From: CAZDET01 sp964504335
GTDB taxonomy: Bacteria > Bacteroidota > Bacteroidia > Chitinophagales > Saprospiraceae
NCBI GenBank assembly: GCA_964504335.1
Contig: CAZDET010000078.1
Coordinates: forward strand, 1 to 20,109
DNA length: 20,109 nucleotides
Direction: 5' to 3'
The notes under the pieces were generated by a model, which made no database searches, was not told where the DNA came from, and saw nothing but the letters and a program-made list of their open reading frames with translations. This document shows, piece after piece, positions 1-8,577 of the stretch. Within the stretch, counting starts at the first letter, position 1. Each line of letters starts with the position of its first letter. A program made the position numbers and the translations under genes.

Positions 1-84
1 TCCAACGCCAACGTTCCACAGGCTGGAATCGTTATAAATAATAGGTTTCCTGCCCCCCACGTCCGGGAGCTGCACGGGAAGCTG

Positions 85-92
85 TATTTTTG
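85..92 (+). promoter_or_regulatory. Candidate Bacteroidota -7 promoter element before aconitase
   Basis: TATTTTTG matches the Bacteroidota -7 consensus TAnnTTTG and lies 38 nt before the aconitase ATG, a sensible distance for a short leader. I see no clear TTTG -33 box at the expected 19-21 nt upstream, so only half of the promoter is supported. Confidence 0.45.
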
Positions 93-130
93 AAAACTTT
101 CATTCGTTTAACCTCTATCTAACCATATCT

Positions 131-2398
131 ATGCCGTTCGATATCGATATGATCCGGGGCTTCTACGAGGCATTGCCCGGTAAAATCGCACAGGCCAAAT
201 CCTCCCTGGGCCGGCCATTGACTCTAAGTGAAAAAATTCTCTACACCCACCTCCATCCCGAATCGCCCCTTCAGCAATACCACCGCGGTAAGGACTACGT
301 CTTTTTCGCGCCCGATCGGGTCGCCATGCAGGATGCCACCGCCCAAATGGCGCTGCTGCAATTCATGATGTGCGGCCGCGACAAGACCGCCGTGCCGAGT
401 ACGGTGCACTGCGATCACCTGATTCAGGCAGAGGTAGGTGCGGAAAAGGACCTCAACACGGCCATTACCACCAACAAGGAAGTCTTCGATTTTCTGGAAT
501 CCGTTTCCAATAAATACGGCATCGGCTTCTGGAAGCCCGGTGCGGGCATTATCCACCAGATCGTACTGGAAAACTACGCCTTCCCCGGCGGGATGATGAT
601 CGGTACCGACTCGCACACGCCCAACGCAGGTGGCCTCGGGATGGTCGCCATTGGTGTAGGGGGGGCCGACGCCGTCGACGTGATGGCCGGCATGCCCTGG
701 GAGTTGAAAATGCCCAAGCTGATCGGTGTCAAGCTTACCGGTACAATGAGCGGCTGGACCTCTTCGAAGGACGTCATTCTGAAAGTCGCCGGCATTCTGA
801 CCGTGAAAGGCGGTACGGGGGCCATCGTCGAGTACTTTGGTGAAGGAGCGCGCTCCCTCTCCTGTACTGGCAAAGGAACGATTTGCAATATGGGTGCCGA
901 AATCGGGGCCACCACCTCTACCTTCGGCTACGACGAATCGATGAGCCGCTACCTGCGTGCCACCGATCGTGCCGAAGTGGCCGATCTGGCCGACGGCGTC
1001 GCCGAGCACCTCACCGGCGATCCCGAGGTGTACGCCAATCCGGAGCAATATTTCGATCAGGTCATCGAAATCAACCTGAGCGAGCTGGAGCCACACATCA
1101 ATGGCCCCTACACCCCCGACCGCGCCTGGCCCATCAGCCAGTTTGCCGCCGCTGTGAAAGAACATGGCTTCCCGCAAAAACTGGAAGTCGGCCTTATTGG
1201 CTCCTGCACCAACTCCAGCTACGAAGACCTCGACCGTGCCGCCAGCATCGCCCAGCAGGCAAAAACCAAAAAACTGAAAGTGAAGTCGGAGTTTACCGTC
1301 ACCCCGGGCTCCGAGCAGATTCGCTTCACCGTTGCCCGCGACGGTCAGCTGCAGATATTCGAAGACATCGGCGGCGTCGTGCTGGCCAATGCCTGCGGCC
1401 CCTGCATCGGGCAATGGGCGCGCCATACCGACGATCCGAACCGCGCCAATTCCATCATCACGAGCTTTAACCGCAACTTCTCCAAGCGCAACGACGGCAA
1501 CCCGCAGACGCGCTCCTTCGTCGCTTCTCCGGAATTGGTGACCGCTATGGCAATTGCCGGCGACCTGACCTTCAATCCGCTCCAGGACAAGTTGGTCAAC
1601 GAAGACGGCGACGAAGTACAACTCGAACCGCCCCACGGCATCGAGCTCCCCGAAAAGGGCTTCGCCGTGGAAGATGCCGGCTTCTTGCCTCCCGCCGAAA
1701 ACGGGCAGCAGATCGAAGTAGTAGTTGATCCGAACAGTGACCGCCTCCAACTGCTCACGCCCTTCGAGCCGATCACAGCCGAACAGCTAAAGGGCATGCG
1801 CATCCTGATCAAGACCAAGGGCAAGTGTACCACCGACCACATTTCCATGGCCGGCCCCTGGCTCAAGTACCGCGGCCACCTGGAGAATATTTCCAACAAC
1901 TGCTTCATTGGCGCGATCAACGCCTACAACGACGAGGCAAATAACGTAATCAATTACGTCACCAACCAATATCACCCCGTGCCGGAATCGGGTCGTGCCT
2001 ACCGCGATAATGGTGTGAGCACGGTCGTGTTTGGCGAGGAGAACTACGGCGAAGGCTCCAGCCGCGAGCACGCCGCCATGGAACCGCGCTTTCTGGGTGT
2101 GAAGGCAGTGATCGTCAAGAGTTTCGCCCGCATCCATGAGACCAACCTCAAAAAGCAGGGTATGCTGGCCCTCACCTTCGTCGATCCCGCCGATTACGAC
2201 AAGGTGCGCCAGGATGACACCATTGCCATCGAAGGCTTCGAAACCATGGCCCCCGGCCAAAACCTGACGGTGGTACTGAGCCACGCCGACGGTACGGAGG
2301 ATCGCTTCGAAGTAGCGCATACCTACAACCACGCGCAAATCGACTGGGTGCGCGCGGGCTCGGCACTGAATAAGATTCGGGAGGAGTTTGGGGTGTAG
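131..2398 (+). CDS. acn: Aconitate hydratase (mitochondrial-type aconitase)
   Basis: This cytoplasmic [4Fe-4S] enzyme interconverts citrate and isocitrate in the TCA cycle. The 755-residue protein is full length for the mitochondrial-type aconitase family. The three cluster-ligand cysteines are visible: C359 in IGSCTNSSYED, and C422 and C425 in ANACGPCIGQW. The substrate-site motifs GTDSHTPNAGGLG (about 158-170) and SFNRNFSKRNDG (445-456) are present. The C-terminal swivel domain carries FGEENYGEGSSREHAAMEPR (from residue 634), with the catalytic serine/arginine region. The ATG at 131 gives the usual family N-terminus. The gene stands alone: the next gene is convergent, and a strong terminator follows 50 nt after the stop. 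The family assignment is certain; the choice between acn and acnA as a symbol is a naming matter. Confidence 0.97.
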   Translation: MPFDIDMIRGFYEALPGKIAQAKSSLGRPLTLSEKILYTHLHPESPLQQYHRGKDYVFFAPDRVAMQDATAQMALLQFMMCGRDKTAVPSTVHCDHLIQAEVGAEKDLNTAITTNKEVFDFLESVSNKYGIGFWKPGAGIIHQIVLENYAFPGGMMIGTDSHTPNAGGLGMVAIGVGGADAVDVMAGMPWELKMPKLIGVKLTGTMSGWTSSKDVILKVAGILTVKGGTGAIVEYFGEGARSLSCTGKGTICNMGAEIGATTSTFGYDESMSRYLRATDRAEVADLADGVAEHLTGDPEVYANPEQYFDQVIEINLSELEPHINGPYTPDRAWPISQFAAAVKEHGFPQKLEVGLIGSCTNSSYEDLDRAASIAQQAKTKKLKVKSEFTVTPGSEQIRFTVARDGQLQIFEDIGGVVLANACGPCIGQWARHTDDPNRANSIITSFNRNFSKRNDGNPQTRSFVASPELVTAMAIAGDLTFNPLQDKLVNEDGDEVQLEPPHGIELPEKGFAVEDAGFLPPAENGQQIEVVVDPNSDRLQLLTPFEPITAEQLKGMRILIKTKGKCTTDHISMAGPWLKYRGHLENISNNCFIGAINAYNDEANNVINYVTNQYHPVPESGRAYRDNGVSTVVFGEENYGEGSSREHAAMEPRFLGVKAVIVKSFARIHETNLKKQGMLALTFVDPADYDKVRQDDTIAIEGFETMAPGQNLTVVLSHADGTEDRFEVAHTYNHAQIDWVRAGSALNKIREEFGV

Positions 2399-2448
2399 GT
2401 TATCAGCGAATTTTTACCGAAAAAGCAGCAAGTAGCTCTTTCCTTTCT

Positions 2449-2490
2449 AACCCCTCGGTGCTCAAGACGGCATCGGGGGGTTGGTTTTTT
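2449..2490 (+). terminator. Intrinsic terminator of the aconitase gene
   Basis: A 13-bp stem (AACCCCTCGGTGC at 2449-2461 against GCATCGGGGGGTT at 2470-2482, with two G-T wobbles) closes an 8-nt loop. It is followed at once by GG and a run of six T (2485-2490). This is a textbook rho-independent terminator 50 nt past the aconitase stop. Confidence 0.9.
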
Positions 2491-2649
2491 ATCGGATTGA
2501 ACAAGAAAAAAAGCGAGTGGCCGGTCACATTTCTCCTCGCTCCCTACTGGGATACGAACACCAAACCCATTACCCGATCTCATTTAACCCGCCATAGTGC
2601 GGGGATGGCAACAACAAGGAGTATTGATTCGGGAATTTATCTATGAGAA
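2491..2649. other. Non-coding stretch between two terminator hairpins
   Basis: This convergent intergenic stretch separates the aconitase terminator from the hairpin behind the T9SS protein gene. I see no credible gene, tRNA or promoter in it. Short open frames on both strands lack ribosome-binding sites and family resemblance. Confidence 0.5.
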
Positions 2650-2684
2650 GCCGCTCAGATGCTTGCATCCGAGCGGCATTTTTT
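2650..2684. terminator. Hairpin terminator, probably bidirectional, at the end of the T9SS protein gene
   Basis: GCCGCTC (2650-2656) pairs with GAGCGGC (2671-2677), and GATGC/GCATC pair inside it after one mismatch. A run of six T (2679-2684) follows on the + strand, so it has full terminator form for + transcription. On the - strand it begins 5 nt after the stop codon of the secreted-protein gene and is followed only by TTCTC, so termination there is plausible but less canonical. Confidence 0.7.
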
Positions 2685-5130
2685 ATCGCATTAACTGCAC
2701 CTCTCCAGTCAATAACACTGGCCTGCCCTCACAGACGAATTCCAAGGAGTAAAGATAGGTCCCGCTTGCGGCGGGCTGTAAGCGGAAGCCTCCGGACCAC
2801 CAGGGATCTACTTCGCCGACCAGAAATCCACTGGCTTCGTACACGAGGCTGCCCCATCGGTCGAAGATGCGGTAGGAATCGATCTCCAGCCCCTCATCGC
2901 CGGAAAACACCCGGAAGGTATCATTGATCCCATCGCCGTTGGGCGAGAAGGCATTGGGCACAAAGACGGACCGGACGGTCAGATTAATGGTCACGATGCT
3001 GTCGCAGCCGCTGGCCGTTTGGTAGCGTTCCAGGTAGATGCCCGTCTGGTCGTAGTCCTGAAACGACCGGCCTTCACAAATCACCGTGTCAATTTGTACG
3101 AAAATAGCGGAATCGACCCGCAGATTGATCGTATGGATACTATCACAACCGGTGCTACTCTGCAGTGTATCGACGTAGACCCCCGTCTCGGTGAGGCCCT
3201 GGTAGGATTCGCCCGAGCAAATACTGACCGATTCTTCGGTGCGCAGGGCATCGACCACCTGCAGTTCCAGCGTACGGATACTATCACAACCAAAATCCGT
3301 CATGAGCGTATCGACGTAAATGCCCGTCTGATCGTAGCCCTCAAACGATTGGCCGGAGCAGATTGTCACTCGTTCCTGGCCGCTGGATTGGGGAAGCACC
3401 GTCAGTTCCAACGTCCGGATGCTATCACAACCCGTCGCCGCCGTCAACGTATCGATAAATATTCCGCTCTGACTGTAGCCTTCGAAGGATTCGCCGGCGC
3501 AGAGGGTTATGGGTAGGGTCGATTCGGCGATGGGCAGCACGGTCAGATCGAGGGTCCGAATACTATCGCAACCGGCTGCCGAAACCAGGGTATCTACATA
3601 AATCCCCGTTTCGGTATAGCCGTCAATGGCCTCGTTCTGGCATACCGTTTCCACTACCGTGGATTCGATGGTTTCGGTGACCGTAAGCTCCAATACGCGG
3701 GTGCTATCGCAGCCAAGGGCGGAGGTAAATACGTCTTCGTAGATCCCCGTTTCGGAGTATCCCTCGAAGGAATCCCCTTGGCAAATGACTTGCGTAAGCG
3801 TGTCGAATTTGGGGCAGCACTGGACCATGCAATCGCCAAAACTGGGGGCTGTGATTTCAAAGTCGTAATCGGCGCGATCTCCCCAGGGGGATTGTGTGCC
3901 CCCTTCGGTGGTGATGATGGTCTCATCGAATATATTGAGCGCTACGTCCGATACGTAGCATTCGCTGTTTTGCACGTTTCCATCGGCGTCGGCCTCCACC
4001 AGGAAGAGCGAGCCGCCGCTTCCACCGAAGGAGGTGGTGGTACCTAATAGCAGTAAGCCGCCATCCGGAAGGCGCCGCATGGATTGAAAGCCATCGGTAC
4101 CGACATCGCCGTAGCTGCGCGACCAGAGCAGTTCACCATCGTTGGTGAACCGGCAGAGCAGGCCATCTCCGGAGCTATCAGCGGTACCACCGGCGAGGTA
4201 AAACGTACCGTTTTCTACGGCCAACACACTGGTCGCTGCCACCGCTCCGGCACCACTTATGGATCGCGCCCATCTCGTATTTCCATTCATATCCGTATTG
4301 ATGATCAGCATATCCTGATCGGACCCGCTGGTGATTTGACCGACCAGCAGGATAGAGTTGTTGGAAAGCCGGGTCGACGAGACGTGGATATGATTGATCT
4401 TATTGGCGATGTTGTAGTACTTCCACCACAACAGGGTTCCATCGGTCGCCACATTTTGTAGGAATAACGCCGTGCTGGTATTCTCGGCCCGGCCAAACCG
4501 ACCGGAGGTGATGTAGCCGTCGTCGACAGCAAACAGGTGCTCGATGATTTCCGGATCGTTTGGCGTGCGGCTGTACTGGAAGGACCAATTGAGATTGCCG
4601 CTTTCGTCTAACTGGATGAGGTAGCCTTCCTGAATATTCGTGCCGCCGAGCAGGTCATAGGCCGAAAGCACTACCGTTCCGTTGACGACTAATAGCCCTC
4701 CGGGGTTCTCGTCATCGCGGCCATCCGCACCGCCGAATGCTTCCTCCCATACCAGATCGCCATCGCCGTTGAAGTGAGCGGCAAAGACGTCATCTACGCA
4801 GTCGTTGGTATTGTTTTGGAGGGTCCGACCGTAGACCACGACACCATCCCCTAGCCGTGCCAGGCGCTGCGCGGTATTTCGTCTGGATGTGCCGATGCTG
4901 CGCACCCATACGGGCGAGCCGTCCGGATTCATTTTGATGAGGTATATATCCCCGTCGATACTACAATTCTGTTCGGTTTGCGCCAGCAAATACCAGGAGG
5001 TGCCGACTACCTCTATGTCGACTCCAATCAGAAACGGGGCCCCCTCAAAACACGTACGAAATACCTGCTGCTGCGCAGTAAGCGAAGCCAGGCTCCACAC
5101 AGCCAGTGCGAACACAATGGATTTCTTCAT
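2683..5130 (-). CDS. Secreted repeat protein with T9SS type-B (gliding motility-associated) C-terminal domain
   Basis: This is a predicted cell-surface or released protein of 815 residues with no assignable enzymatic role. The start at 5130 gives MKKSIVFALAVWSLASLTAQ, a clean signal peptide; a TTG 36 nt upstream would bury it, so I reject that start. Residues about 25-390 contain repeated strands of the form D-G-x-L-x-W (NPDGSPVWVRS, NGDGDLVWEEA, TNDGELLWSRS), typical of propeller-like secreted Bacteroidota proteins. Residues 450-719 are six tandem 47-residue repeats of the pattern C-x-G-x-S-F-x-G-Y...TGIY.DTL...GCDSIRTL.L.V. Residues about 722-815 (VPNAFSPNGDGINDTF, then YRIFDRWGSLVYE and SGTYLYSLEF) match the CHU_C/gliding-motility C-terminal domain used for T9SS export. 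It lies 166 nt downstream of atpG on the same strand but is unlikely to be functionally linked to it. Confidence 0.88.
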   Translation of the reverse strand: MKKSIVFALAVWSLASLTAQQQVFRTCFEGAPFLIGVDIEVVGTSWYLLAQTEQNCSIDGDIYLIKMNPDGSPVWVRSIGTSRRNTAQRLARLGDGVVVYGRTLQNNTNDCVDDVFAAHFNGDGDLVWEEAFGGADGRDDENPGGLLVVNGTVVLSAYDLLGGTNIQEGYLIQLDESGNLNWSFQYSRTPNDPEIIEHLFAVDDGYITSGRFGRAENTSTALFLQNVATDGTLLWWKYYNIANKINHIHVSSTRLSNNSILLVGQITSGSDQDMLIINTDMNGNTRWARSISGAGAVAATSVLAVENGTFYLAGGTADSSGDGLLCRFTNDGELLWSRSYGDVGTDGFQSMRRLPDGGLLLLGTTTSFGGSGGSLFLVEADADGNVQNSECYVSDVALNIFDETIITTEGGTQSPWGDRADYDFEITAPSFGDCMVQCCPKFDTLTQVICQGDSFEGYSETGIYEDVFTSALGCDSTRVLELTVTETIESTVVETVCQNEAIDGYTETGIYVDTLVSAAGCDSIRTLDLTVLPIAESTLPITLCAGESFEGYSQSGIFIDTLTAATGCDSIRTLELTVLPQSSGQERVTICSGQSFEGYDQTGIYVDTLMTDFGCDSIRTLELQVVDALRTEESVSICSGESYQGLTETGVYVDTLQSSTGCDSIHTINLRVDSAIFVQIDTVICEGRSFQDYDQTGIYLERYQTASGCDSIVTINLTVRSVFVPNAFSPNGDGINDTFRVFSGDEGLEIDSYRIFDRWGSLVYEASGFLVGEVDPWWSGGFRLQPAASGTYLYSLEFVCEGRPVLLTGEVQLMR
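2974..3783 (-). repeat. Six tandem 141-bp coding repeats
   Basis: Six in-frame units of exactly 47 codons start at residues 450, 497, 544, 591, 638 and 685; the last is truncated at about 35 residues. Each begins with a cysteine (CQGDS, CQNEA, CAGES, CSGQS, CSGES, CEGRS) and has a second conserved cysteine in GCDS about 25 residues later, so each unit can form its own disulfide. Units differ clearly in sequence, which implies old duplication with selection on the cysteines and on the TGIY and GCDS motifs rather than a recent expansion. Confidence 0.92.
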
Positions 5131-5178
5131 TTCAACCCAGTTTAAATCCAGCAAATGATCGGGCAAGAATTATCCGGC

Positions 5179-5196
5179 ACTACCTAAGTAGGTAGT
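5179..5196. other. Perfect inverted repeat between atpG and the T9SS protein gene
   Basis: ACTACCT (5179-5185) and AGGTAGT (5190-5196) form a 7-bp stem with an AAGT loop. It lies 49 nt upstream of the chosen start of the secreted-protein gene and about 100 nt past the atpG stop. No T-run follows on either strand, so it may be an operator or a leader hairpin rather than an intrinsic terminator. Confidence 0.4.
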
Positions 5197-5296
5197 AGCG
5201 GAGGGCAGCTTGAATCTGTAGGATTGAAGTAGACGTTGACGTGAGTAGGCAGAAGCTACTTACGGTCCAAAGTACGCATTTTCTAGCTTTTCGTGT

Positions 5297-6202
5297 CTAT
5301 CCTTCTTCCAGTGCCGCAGCACCACCGACGATTTCGAGGATTTCTTTGGTGATTGCCTCCTGACGCGCCTTGTTGTAGGAGATACGCAGGTCGCGCAGCA
5401 ATTCGTCGGCATTTTCGGTGGCCTTATCCATCGCCGTCATCCGCGCGCCGTGCTCGGAGGCATTGGTATCGAGCAGAAACGTGTGAAAGCGCGTGTGCAG
5501 GATGGAGGGGACCAACTCGTTGAGCAGCTCCTCTTTTCCGGGCTCGAAAAGGTAGTCGGCGCGCAAGTTGCGATCGGCCTCTTCGGTTGCTACCTCAGTT
5601 TTGGGGACCGGCAGGAAGGGTTCGTGTACGGTATACTGAACAGCGGCATTGCGGAAGCGACCGTAGGCGACTTCAACGGCATCGTAGCCTTCCTGTTCGA
5701 ATCGATTCATCAGGATTTGCGCCACTTCCTTGCTGTTGGCAAAAGAAAGCCGAGTCAGCAAGTCGACGTGATCGGAGATAATATTTACCTGGTCGGAATA
5801 GCGCTTGCGAAAGTACTCGTATCCTTTCTTTCCGATGAAGAGCATATCGAGGTTACCGGCTTCCAGCACCTCCTTAAATTTGCCGTTCATAGCCCGCAGT
5901 GAAGCTTTCGCCACATTGGAGTTGAAGGCCCCGGCCAGGCCCCGGTCGGAGGTCATTACGACCAGGCAGGCACGCTCGATGGGTCGTTCTACGCCAAAAG
6001 TAGTGGTCGCATCTCCATCGAGGTTGCTCAGGATGTTGCGCAACATCTCATCCAACTTCTCGGAGTAGGGACGCAATTGCTGAATCGCCTGCTGCGCCCG
6101 ACGCAGCTTCGCCGCGGAAACCATCTTCATGGCACGCGTAATTTGCTGCGTATTTTTGACCGAACTAATGCGATCGCGTACTTCTTTGAGGTTACCTGCC
6201 AT
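5297..6202 (-). CDS. atpG: F-type ATP synthase gamma subunit
   Basis: Gamma is the central rotor shaft of the F1 sector; it couples c-ring rotation to catalysis in alpha3beta3. The 301-residue protein has the hallmark N-terminal helix (GNLKEVRDRISSVKNTQQIT, then RAMKMVSAAKLRRAQ) and the C-terminal helix (ARMTAMDKATENADELLRDL, then YNKARQEAITKEILEIV). These two helices form the coiled coil inserted into the F1 hexamer. The middle Rossmann-like region, with VMTSDRGLAGAFN, is typical. It is the last gene of the atp cluster on this strand, separated from atpA by the assembly gap. The ATG at 6202 gives the family N-terminus. Confidence 0.97.
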   Translation of the reverse strand: MAGNLKEVRDRISSVKNTQQITRAMKMVSAAKLRRAQQAIQQLRPYSEKLDEMLRNILSNLDGDATTTFGVERPIERACLVVMTSDRGLAGAFNSNVAKASLRAMNGKFKEVLEAGNLDMLFIGKKGYEYFRKRYSDQVNIISDHVDLLTRLSFANSKEVAQILMNRFEQEGYDAVEVAYGRFRNAAVQYTVHEPFLPVPKTEVATEEADRNLRADYLFEPGKEELLNELVPSILHTRFHTFLLDTNASEHGARMTAMDKATENADELLRDLRISYNKARQEAITKEILEIVGGAAALEEG

Positions 6203-6210
6203 TGTGTGTA

Positions 6211-6240
6211 AGTACTTTAGTCTTTTAGTACTTTAGTCTT
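6211..6240. repeat. Short tandem repeat next to the assembly gap
   Basis: AGTACTTTAGTCTT occurs at 6211-6224 and again, identical, at 6227-6240, giving a 16-bp period. It lies in the atpA-atpG spacer and is followed after 8 nt by the N run, suggesting that more copies lie in the gap. Confidence 0.8.
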
Positions 6241-6248
6241 GCAGTTCT

Positions 6249-6348
6249 NNNNNNNNNNNNNNNNNNNNNNNNNNNNNNNNNNNNNNNNNNNNNNNNNNNN
6301 NNNNNNNNNNNNNNNNNNNNNNNNNNNNNNNNNNNNNNNNNNNNNNNN
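6249..6348. other. Assembly gap of 100 N
   Basis: Exactly 100 unknown bases lie between atpA and atpG. One hundred N is the usual placeholder for a gap of unknown length, so the true spacer could be shorter or longer. Both flanking genes are complete: the atpA stop is at 6357 and the atpG start at 6202. No coding sequence is visibly broken. Confidence 0.98.
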
Positions 6349-6356
6349 CTAAAATA

Positions 6357-7940
6357 CTACTTAAACTGCGCCACCATCTGCCTGGACAGCTCTTCCACTG
6401 CCTTCAGGTCGTCTTTTTCGAGCTTACCGGACTGGAAGCGCTTCAAAATCTCTTCGTGTTGCGTTTCCATTTCGAGCAGGAAGGCGCGTTCGAAGTTTTT
6501 TACTTTGTTCACCGGTACGTCGCGGAGGAGGCCTTTGGTACCGAGATAGATGATTGCCACCTGCTTCTCTACGGATACCGGAGAGTACTGCGGCTGCTTC
6601 AGGATTTCCACGTTGCGCTTACCCTTTTCGATTACGGCCTGGGTAGCGGGGTCGAGGTCGGAGCCGAACTTGGCGAAGGCTTCCAGCTCCCGGTACTGGG
6701 CTTGGTCGAGCTTCAGCGTACCGGCTACTTTCTTCATCGACCGAATCTGAGCGGAACCACCCACGCGGCTCACCGAGATACCGACGTTGATCGCCGGACG
6801 CACCCCGGCGTTGAAGAGGTTCGATTCGAGGAAGATCTGCCCGTCGGTAATCGAGATGACGTTGGTGGGGATGTAAGCGGAAACGTCACCAGCTTGCGTT
6901 TCGATGATCGGCAGGGCGGTCAGCGAGCCGCCACCTTTGACCAGGCCGGCTTGCTTGAGCGGCTCGGGCAAGTCGTTCATTTGCTGCGCGATCTCATCGT
7001 TGTTGATGATTTTCGCGGCGCGCTCCAACAGACGGCTGTGCAGGTAGAATACATCACCGGGGTATGCCTCGCGGCCCGGAGGACGACGCAGCAGCAGCGA
7101 TACTTCACGGTAGGCAACTGCCTGCTTAGACAGATCGTCGTAGATGATCAATGCCGGACGGCCCGTATCCCGGAAAAATTCTCCAATTGCGGCACCGGCG
7201 AAGGGAGCAAAGAACTGGAGCGGAGCGGGATCGGCAGCGGAAGCGGATACGATCACGGAATAATCCATGGCTCCATTTTCCTCCAGGGTGCGAGCTACCT
7301 GGGCAACGGTAGAAGCCTTCTGCCCACAGGCTACGTAAATGCAATAAACCGGCTCGCCGCGCTCGTAAAATTCGCGTTGGTTGAGGATGGTATCGATGGC
7401 GATAGCCGTCTTACCGGTCTGGCGGTCACCGATAATCAATTCCCGCTGGCCGCGGCCGATGGGAATCATGGAATCGATGGCCTTGATTCCGGTTTGCAGC
7501 GGCTCGTTTACCGGCTGCCGGTAAATAACGCCCGGTGCCTTGCGTTCGAGCGGCATCTCGTAGCGCTCGCCCTGGATCTCTCCTTTACCGTCGATCGGCT
7601 CACCGAGCGGGTTGACTACGCGGCCCACAAAGCCTTCGCCTACCTGAATGGAGGCGATCAGGCCCAGGCGGTGTACCCGGCTGCCTTCGCGAATGCCTTC
7701 GCTACGCCCCATCAGTACGACCCCCACATTATCTTCTTCCAGGTTCAAAACGATGGCGCGCACGCCCGTTTCAAACTCGACCAATTCACCGGCTTGGGCA
7801 TTATTCAATCCGTAAACGCGGGCGATTCCGTCACCCACTTGCAGCACCGTCCCGTACTCTTCCAGTTCGGCGGCGGTGTCAAAACCAGAAAGCTGTTGTT
7901 TGAGTATGGCGGAGATTTCGTCCGGTTTAACGTCAACCAT
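6357..7940 (-). CDS. atpA: F-type ATP synthase alpha subunit
   Basis: Alpha is the non-catalytic nucleotide-binding subunit of the F1 hexamer. The 527-residue protein shows the beta-barrel N-terminal domain (about 25-95, with QVGDGIARVYGL), the Walker A loop GDRQTGKT at 171-178, the ALIIYDDLSKQAVAYREVSL segment of the nucleotide-binding domain, and the conserved PAINVGISVSRVGGSAQ region with the catalytic-site arginine in the family position. The length is normal. It follows atpH by 39 nt in the same operon. The start codon is ATG at 7940. Confidence 0.98.
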   Translation of the reverse strand: MVDVKPDEISAILKQQLSGFDTAAELEEYGTVLQVGDGIARVYGLNNAQAGELVEFETGVRAIVLNLEEDNVGVVLMGRSEGIREGSRVHRLGLIASIQVGEGFVGRVVNPLGEPIDGKGEIQGERYEMPLERKAPGVIYRQPVNEPLQTGIKAIDSMIPIGRGQRELIIGDRQTGKTAIAIDTILNQREFYERGEPVYCIYVACGQKASTVAQVARTLEENGAMDYSVIVSASAADPAPLQFFAPFAGAAIGEFFRDTGRPALIIYDDLSKQAVAYREVSLLLRRPPGREAYPGDVFYLHSRLLERAAKIINNDEIAQQMNDLPEPLKQAGLVKGGGSLTALPIIETQAGDVSAYIPTNVISITDGQIFLESNLFNAGVRPAINVGISVSRVGGSAQIRSMKKVAGTLKLDQAQYRELEAFAKFGSDLDPATQAVIEKGKRNVEILKQPQYSPVSVEKQVAIIYLGTKGLLRDVPVNKVKNFERAFLLEMETQHEEILKRFQSGKLEKDDLKAVEELSRQMVAQFK

Positions 7941-7979
7941 TATGTGTGCAATTTACTCGGTAAGCAATGTTGTCAACGC

Positions 7980-8555
7980 TTACTTGCGCTCCACCTGTGA
8001 GCGGTAAACATTGACCTTGGTGAATTCTTTTTTCATTTCGACGAGCGAATCGGCGACGCTCGCGTCGAGCAGTTTACCGTCAAACTCGAGGATGATGCCG
8101 CCGATGATATCCGGATCGACGATGGTTTCCATCTCAATCTGATCGTCGGTTTTGCCATTGGCAAACAATCGGCGGCGGATTTCCGCGAGCAACTTTTCGC
8201 TGACAGGGACAGCCGTGGTTACCCGAACGGAAGAAATATTTTTGATTTGTTTATACTGCTCAATAAACGCTTGAATCGTCTCGGGCAGAAAACGCTCCCG
8301 ACCTTTAGCGATCAAGAGACGCACAAAGCCGGTGGTCAATTTTTGAAACTTACCGGTGCCCATCACCGCATCGACGGCCTGCTGCTTGCGGCTTGGATTG
8401 ACCACCGGGCTTCTCAGCAACACGCGAAAATCGCGGTTTTCTGTTAGCTGCTCCATCCCGAGCATGTCGTTGTAGATCAATTCCAACTGTTGCTGCTCCT
8501 GAGCGAGTTCGATAATCGATTTGGCGTAGCGCGAAGCAATTCTCTGAACGGACAT
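7980..8555 (-). CDS. atpH: F-type ATP synthase delta subunit
   Basis: Delta (OSCP-type) ties the peripheral stalk to the top of F1. The 191-residue protein begins MSVQRIASRYAKSIIELA, the typical delta N-terminal helix. It ends with the conserved IDPDIIGG-type segment (here VDPDIIGGIILEFDGKLLD) followed by a basic tail. Length and position are as expected: it begins 22 nt after the atpF stop and ends 39 nt before atpA. Confidence 0.96.
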   Translation of the reverse strand: MSVQRIASRYAKSIIELAQEQQQLELIYNDMLGMEQLTENRDFRVLLRSPVVNPSRKQQAVDAVMGTGKFQKLTTGFVRLLIAKGRERFLPETIQAFIEQYKQIKNISSVRVTTAVPVSEKLLAEIRRRLFANGKTDDQIEMETIVDPDIIGGIILEFDGKLLDASVADSLVEMKKEFTKVNVYRSQVERK

Positions 8556-8577
8556 GCGGTTCGATTTGCGGGATCAA

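Noticed and set aside
224..1750. A 508-codon open frame antisense to the aconitase gene
   Set aside because: It is a by-product of GC-rich codon usage in a certain gene on the other strand; its translation resembles no family and has no ribosome-binding context.
2500..2640. Possible tRNA-like sequence (TTCGTATCCC on the - strand) between the two terminators
   Set aside because: A GTTCGTATCCC-like stretch is present, but no T-arm stem, anticodon arm or acceptor pairing can be formed around it.
2974..3783. Regularly spaced repeats that could be mistaken for a CRISPR array
   Set aside because: The period is 141 bp, in frame, and the whole unit is conserved at protein level inside a long coding sequence; there are no unique spacers and no cas genes.
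6456..8000. A 514-codon open frame antisense to atpA
   Set aside because: Same cause: it mirrors the highly conserved atpA coding sequence and has no recognisable domain.
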